Positions 16,711 to 21,606 of a DNA stretch of 21,606 bases are shown here, in pieces. Origin of the DNA: Scytalidium lignicola (Eukaryota > Ascomycota > Leotiomycetes); the NCBI GenBank assembly GCA_002812745.2, contig NCSJ02000510.1:1-21606 (forward strand), in the 5' to 3' direction. How positions within the stretch are numbered: the first letter of the stretch is position 1; each line of letters begins with the position of its first letter. The position numbers were made by a program, and so were the translations under genes. The notes under the pieces are model-generated. The model did no database searches and had not been told where the DNA came from. It saw nothing but the letters and a program-made list of their open reading frames with translations.

Positions 16711-17757
16711 TTAATCCTCCCATATGGTATCGAGATTAAGATCACCCCGCCTCTCAGCTCCACAGACACTCCATCGCTTCCGCTTATCTCTCGATCCAAA
16801 TCCCGCTGCAAGCGTTCTTCCTCGGAGACCGGCCTCTCTCATTTTCGCATCAAGGCCCGATTCAACACCGTCAGCTGCATCTGCAGCTGCCTTCAGTTGG
16901 GCAATTCTCTCTGCTTCCAGAGCCGCCTCTTCAGCGTCTGGAGAATCGGGTATCGTCTCTAAACTGGAAATACTGGGACTCCGAGACCGGGCAGAAGTGG
17001 GTGTGGATGGGACAGAGGATGAAGCGAAGGAGCCTGGATATGTGTACGACCCAGGGGTGAACGAGTCGCTCAGTTTAGATCCCTGAGCCGAAGACCACGA
17101 GGCAGAAGAGGAAGGAGTGGTCGGCGCAGTTCCAGAAACACCGGCTGGTTGCTGTGCAAGGTATCGGAGGGGTGATGCAGGTCGCGGGGCTCGCGAGAGA
17201 CTGCTGTTTATTGGTAGACCGAGAATAGGTGAGGTGCTTCGTTCCGAACCACTCATGTTTGGCTCGAGTGGTGAAGTAGGCGGGATCTCGCCGATATCAG
17301 TGAGTACACGGTGAGGTAGTCCGGGAAAGACTTCATCAACTGGCTTTCTGGGGGATCGGACTCGGTTCGGAGATCCGGCAGGACTGGCAGGTCGTTGCAT
17401 CGGGGACATGAGCAGATGGCCAGCTCCATTCACACCAGGCATGGACTGCGCACGCAACATCGGCGGCGCCAAAGCACTTGCTGACGATCTGGACCTGAGA
17501 TGTCCTCTGGCGAATGGCGAGGTATTGCGTGGGCGATAAGGCATCGAGGGTGGGGAGGGCCATGCTGGAGAGAGGGGCGAAGAGACCAACGGGTCTGTTG
17601 CTGAGCGACGAACGGAGGAGGTCGGCGTCCTTAGTAGCGGCTCTGCTGTATCATCGTGCTGAGCGATATATGCTGCCGGTTCCTGAAATCGAAGGATGAT
17701 GGGAGGCAGCTTCGTCTTGAATTCCTCCATTCTCTCAGTCTCAGGAACGGGCTCCAT
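16711..17757 (-). CDS. Conserved fungal basic proline-rich protein
   Basis: Single exon, 348 aa, start context GTAACAATGGAGC. The protein is mostly Ser/Pro-rich and disordered, with many SP and TP sites (for example PLVSSPLSPAWPSPPS, SRSPSISSLETIP), so it is probably heavily phosphorylated. Conserved islands are LPHRVLTDIGEIPPTSPLEPN in the middle, a helical Ala/Glu segment (EEAALEAERIAQLKAAAD), and the C-terminal block RKRWSVCGAERRGDLNLDT followed by IWED, which I associate with the widespread filamentous-fungal family annotated as basic proline-rich protein. The molecular role is not known. The conserved C-terminal block suggests a protein-binding end. There is no signal peptide or membrane segment. 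Function beyond this is not supported. Confidence 0.82.
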   Translation of the reverse strand: MEPVPETERMEEFKTKLPPIILRFQEPAAYIAQHDDTAEPLLRTPTSSVRRSATDPLVSSPLSPAWPSPPSMPYRPRNTSPFARGHLRSRSSASALAPPMLRAQSMPGVNGAGHLLMSPMQRPASPAGSPNRVRSPRKPVDEVFPGLPHRVLTDIGEIPPTSPLEPNMSGSERSTSPILGLPINSSLSRAPRPASPLRYLAQQPAGVSGTAPTTPSSSASWSSAQGSKLSDSFTPGSYTYPGSFASSSVPSTPTSARSRSPSISSLETIPDSPDAEEAALEAERIAQLKAAADAADGVESGLDAKMREAGLRGRTLAAGFGSRDKRKRWSVCGAERRGDLNLDTIWED

Positions 17758-17878
17758 TGTTACCAGATCGAGCTACTAGCTAATGGCGAAGACATAGGAC
17801 GTTCGTAGTTAAAGGCGTATATGTATTATGTATTCGATCCTGCCCCTTTGTATTCGTGATAAAAGACGAGAACACAAC

Positions 17879-17910
17879 TGAGCAGCTGAGCAGTTGAGCA
17901 GTTGAGCACG
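17879..17910. repeat. Four-unit tandem repeat of TGAGCAGT
   Basis: Units are TGAGCAGC, TGAGCAGT, TGAGCAGT and TGAGCACG, period 8, about 120 bp upstream of the start of the minus-strand proline-rich gene. Confidence 0.8.
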
Positions 17911-18257
17911 ACCAGTGGCAAGTTGGTGTGGCTCGACTTTATCCCCGTCTGGCTATTTCTCTCAAGTGATGAAGGGAAGTTTTTCGGGGGCCTTTTCAAC
18001 GAGCCTCGATAGGACATCCAAACGTAGCCAGTACGCAAGAGACGGGGAGCTATAAGGAAGTATCAGATATCATCAGGAGATGCCGGCATCCATCTGTGAC
18101 AGCTGGAGTCGTGATGATGGCTTGGGGGGGAATGGCGAAGGTGGTGGAGAGAGAAAGAAGATGGGAAAAGTGAAAAAGTTGAAAGGAGCAAGGACGACTT
18201 TTGCCATGTACAGTACAAGCAAAAAGTACGGTTCACAGGACCAGCACTCGCCGCTTT

Positions 18258-18307
18258 GGAATTCCTCAGGGTTCGCGCAGCAGTCTGGGGGAGGGTCCAG
18301 GAATTCC
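18258..18307. promoter_or_regulatory. Pair of GGAATTCC palindromes
   Basis: The octamer GGAATTCC occurs at 18258-18265 and 18300-18307, 42 bp apart (about four helical turns), in the divergent intergenic region. It may be a pair of binding sites for a dimeric regulator, or chance. Confidence 0.25.
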
Positions 18308-18548
18308 TGCGAGCGGCCACAGCCAATCACGACGCGGCCCCTGAGCGACGAAGCTTCCTCGAGCAGCTGACTGGCGGCGAATCGCGAATGGCGGAATCGC
18401 TCCTTTTGGCTGGTCCATTTGCGACCGCCACTTGACTTGACTCTGGGAACGATGGAACATTGATCACGGCGAGTCGAGTCACAATTAATTACCATACATA
18501 CAATACAGTCAGACAGTTAATCGAATCATCTCGACAACTACAGCACAG

Positions 18549-18563
18549 TACATACATACATAC
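18549..18563. repeat. Short TACA microsatellite
   Basis: Nearly four copies of TACA, non-coding. Confidence 0.7.
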
Positions 18564-19753
18564 TTGTAGCAGCTGAACCGAATAACCAGCCAGATGGTCG
18601 GAAAACTGTAGGCTACGAGTATACGAGCTGGGGCGAGCAAATCACCGTCCGACGCCGTGCTACCAGCCAGTGGGCAAATGTGGTCGAGTTGTTTCTGCTG
18701 GTGAGGCAGAAAAACTCCACCTCCTTTAAACAATCAATGCACTGTGCAGTTAGTTACCTTCGATTCCTGAGCATGTTACAGCAGTCAAATCCCATCGTGA
18801 CGCCTCGAGAAGGTAGCAGTGCTTGACACTGGAACACCAGGCGTCACTTGTCTCATTGATTGCTCGCATTTACGTGCACCCCGTGCTCTCGAAGGGAAAC
18901 GCCGAGTCTGTTGGTGATTTTGTTTGGGTGGTTTAGGTGGTTCTCATGGTCCCGTGGGTTCAACTGGCTCTAGTGAGCCAAGACAGAGGACTCAGGGAGC
19001 AAGTTGCAACAATGGGTGATCCTGCTGCTTTCCTTCAGCTCGAACGGATTTGGGTATTTCAAAACAAAACAAATCATAGTGAAAGCAGAACGGGAGGAAA
19101 TAGGTTATCGCAAATTACCGTACAGTAACATACAGTAGTTCTAATACGAGGAGCTGGAGGCACGAGCCCTACAGCACCTCTCGAACCCAGAACTTATATC
19201 CCCTAATACTCGAGCATCTTCGATCTAGAACATCCGCAAATAAACTAGTTATCAACGTATTCACACCATCTAAATCTTGTAAACTCGTAGTTCCTCTCTT
19301 CATCTTTGTCTCTCTCTCTCCACGGTGTTTCAGATCTGGAAAGGGCTCCAAACTTGGCCGCCGTCGTGATCCAAGCAATTCACTGGTAGAACTGGCAGAA
19401 GCGACCAACTCCCTTTTGCTCTTAGTGGCGTCCAAAAGAATGCCCGGTACGAGAGAGCGACCAAGACAAGCCTCACACAGCTCCTTTTCGACAATTCCAC
19501 CAGCAGCTCTCCCCTTTTTCAACCCTTTCCACCACCGCCCGACGGCAGCCCCAAGGAACTCCTCCCCCAATTGGGGAGATTCTCTCAAGTCTGCCGCATC
19601 CTAGAGTGTCGCAGATTTCGACATCACTCGCTTCGGCATAACGAACAGATTGCGGCTTTCACACGTCCCCCCCAGATCTCGACACTCCCGCGATTTGGAT
19701 GAACTGCGCAACAATCTGACTGAGGAGAGGGCAGACACCAATTCTTCAACGCG

Positions 19754-20954
19754 ATGACACTGACGAGATCACTTCGCCGGGTGAACCCGTGTACTCTGAT
19801 CATGGGCACCATCTTAATCATTGTGGTGTTTCTCTTTCTCTTCTCACCTTCCAGCACCGAATCTGCAGCTGCGCAATTTCGAAAAGCCAGCGCCGCATCA
19901 AATCCCCTTTCACCACCTACATCACCCTTTCGAAAATCGAGCGACAAAGAAAATGGCGTACGAGTACCTCCACCGGTTGTCCACTACTACATGAACAACG
20001 TGACGAGCACAGCCGACCCTGTTGCGAATATGGAAACCGTCCTGATCTTGACTCCCTTGGCCCGATTCTATCAGGAGTATTGGGACAACCTCTTGAAGCT
20101 CTCGTATCCGCACGAGCTCATCACTCTAGGATTCATCATCCCGAAGAACAAGGAAGGAAACGCTGCCACTGCAGCATTACAAGAGCAAGTCACCAAGACA
20201 CAGAAATTAGGGCCTGAGAGGAAGCGATTCGCAAGCATCATCATCGAGCGACAGGACTTCGACCCTCCACTAACCTCTCAGAGTGAAGCCGAGCGCCACA
20301 AGATGGAAAACCAGAAGATACGACGCTCAGCCATGGCCCGGGCGAGGAACTCTCTCCTCTATACAACTCTGGGGCCCTCCACTTCCTGGGTCTTCTGGCT
20401 TGATTCAGATATCATTGAAACACCACCTGATATCATTCAAGATCTCGCAAAGCATGACAAGCCTATAATTGTTCCGAATTGCTTCCAGAGATTCAAGGAG
20501 CCAAAGACAAATCAGATGGAAGAGCGGGCGTATGACTTCAACAGCTGGCAAGACAGCCAGCAAGCTCAGAGCATGGGCGACGCCATGGGGCCGGATGACA
20601 TTCTTTTGGAAGGATACGCAGAAATGGCAACCTACAGAAATTTGATGGCACACCTGGCTACAGAAGACGGAGACCGTGATGAGACGATTCCCCTGGACGG
20701 CGTTGGAGGTACGGCCTTGTTAGTAAAGGCCGAGGTTCATCGCGATGGTGCCATGTTCCCACCATTCCCATTCTACCATCTCATTGAGACCGAGGGATTC
20801 GCAAGAATGGCAAAGCGTTTAGGATGGCAACCTTACGGGTTACCTAACTACAAGGTAACTTTGAAACCCCCCCGCAATACTGTAATATTTAACAGTATCG
20901 AAGTTGAAAAGGGACTAATATGTAACTTTACAGGTGTACCATTACAATGAATGA
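19754..20954 (+). CDS. Anp1/Mnn9-family alpha-mannosyltransferase (mannan polymerase subunit)
   Basis: Two exons: 19754-20854 and 20934-20954, with a 79-nt intron (GTAACT donor, GACTAATATG branch, TTACAG acceptor). The CDS of 1122 nt encodes 373 aa. Residues about 14-31 form a single hydrophobic signal anchor, giving a type II Golgi protein with a Ser/Pro-rich stem. The luminal domain shows the family order: ETVLILTPLARFYQEYWDNL, RARNSLLYTTLGP, WVFWLDSDIIETPP with the DxD metal/GDP-mannose motif at 217-219, IVPNCFQRF, YDFNSWQDS, ILLEGYAEMATYR, PLDGVGGTALLVKAEVHRDGA, FPPFPFYHLIETEGFA and the terminal YKVYHYNE that is reached only by splicing. Family knowledge: Anp1, Van1 and Mnn9 build the backbone of N-linked outer-chain mannan in Golgi complexes. 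It resembles the Anp1-type subunit most, but the subunit is not certain. The ~450 bp upstream are CT-rich leader-like. Confidence 0.92.
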
Positions 20955-21606
20955 GTAAAATATCAGGTAAAATTCTACTCTATTACTTTGAAAAAAATTC
21001 GGATTTTTTTGAGAACGTGTGTCAACTTTAATTACCCCTTACGATGGCGGGAAGAAGAAGAAAATACTACTTGATGTTTGGGTCAAAAGAAATACGAACC
21101 AGGGGGGAATGAAGGGAGGGGAAGGCAGACATTTGCTGGTTTTATTGTGTCTTTAAACGTGTTTTGCTATTTTTTTGAGTGGGGAGTTTTATGGCATAGC
21201 ATTGTTCAACTCTAAAGAACAACGGGAAGGGCTTATGTACAAAATAGAGGAGTTACTTCTGCCAAGGTCTACAACTTCGTTTTTTAGAACCCCGTAGCTG
21301 GATCTATAATGAATTTCTCTGCCTCTTTATATTTGGTTGTGTGTTATATATACGTCTGAAGNAAAAAGAAAACATATGGTGACCATCAATTTGAACCATA
21401 GCATATACAACAATTCATCCTAGACTTGAATCCCTTGTCCGACCCAGCTTTGTCCTACCCGGTTTACAAAACATCCATTCTGCTATATATNAAAAAAAGG
21501 AAATTCGTTAAAACACTCTCTACTCTCAATACCACCAAATACCTCCCCAAAGTCTATATATCCCCCTACATCCCCTTCAATCCAACCACACATATCAACA
21601 AGTCAA
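20955..21606. other. 3' flank of the mannosyltransferase and probable leader of the next gene
   Basis: The first part is AT-rich 3' untranslated or intergenic DNA, with single Ns at 21362 and 21491 before poly-A runs. From about 21510 to the edge the sequence becomes CA/CT-rich (ending cacatatcaacaagtcaa), like the 5' leader just before a fungal start codon, so a plus-strand gene probably begins right after the window. Confidence 0.4.

Larger units (their letters stand above)
17758..19753. promoter_or_regulatory. 2-kb divergent intergenic region
   Basis: It is the upstream region of both the proline-rich gene (minus) and the mannosyltransferase gene (plus). It contains an 8-bp tandem repeat (17879-17910), paired GGAATTCC palindromes (18258 and 18300), a TACA microsatellite (18549-18563) and a CCCCAATTGGGG palindrome (19565-19576). 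The last ~450 bp are CT-rich on the plus strand, like a long 5' leader. Purine-rich minus-strand frames at 18073-18495 and 19169-19588 are open but unrecognised. Confidence 0.45.

Noticed and set aside
18073..18495. 140-codon minus-strand frame with a hydrophobic segment
   Set aside because: No recognisable family, and low-complexity Pro/Phe/Ser stretches come from purine-rich plus-strand DNA. I treat it as chance.

Overview
The window is nuclear DNA of a filamentous ascomycete (Pezizomycotina). The type of genes suggests Leotiomycetes, but I cannot prove the class from sequence alone. The evidence is short introns (62-94 nt, one of 178 nt) with GT(A/G)AGT-like donors and CTAAT/CTAAC/CTGAC branch sites, A-rich contexts at start codons, pyrimidine- and CA-rich leaders, long AT-rich intergenic regions, and typical fungal protein families. 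There are no operons, CRISPR arrays, tRNAs or rRNAs.

Layout from left to right: a single-exon SANT/Myb-like nuclear protein (372-1205, +); a membrane-anchored alpha/beta hydrolase with one intron (1573-2953, -); a trans-aconitate-methyltransferase-like SAM enzyme with four exons, one only 15 nt long (3477-4645, -); an unrecognised Cys-rich protein carrying a Lys-Glu repeat (5441-6394, -); about 3 kb without a convincing protein gene (6395-9368) that holds two diverged copies of a ~390-bp element; a UTR1-type NAD kinase (9369-11228, -); a 2.4-kb stretch with only weak coding signals (11229-13627); the exosome ring subunit RRP46 with three exons (13628-14525, -), divergent from a PP2A activator/prolyl isomerase of the PTPA (RRD) family (14650-16038, +); a conserved fungal basic proline-rich protein (16711-17757, -); a 2-kb divergent intergenic region; and an Anp1/Mnn9-family Golgi mannosyltransferase whose last exon is only seven codons including the stop (19754-20954, +). 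The right edge looks like the 5' leader of a further plus-strand gene.

Most of the genes are unrelated housekeeping functions: NADP supply, RNA decay, phosphatase activation and N-glycan outer-chain mannosylation. They do not form a pathway cluster.

The most interesting signal is the pair of ~390-bp elements at 6939-7328 and 8478-8860. Read on the minus strand, each has a TATATAACCC box, then at exactly the same distance a 19-nt hairpin whose outermost pair changes A-T to G-C between copies, then a hairpin with the loop TAGCAGAG, then a third hairpin whose stem sequence differs between copies yet still pairs, and then CTCTTTTGTCA. This is what a duplicated small structured RNA gene, perhaps RNA polymerase III-like, would look like. 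I do not recognise the family.
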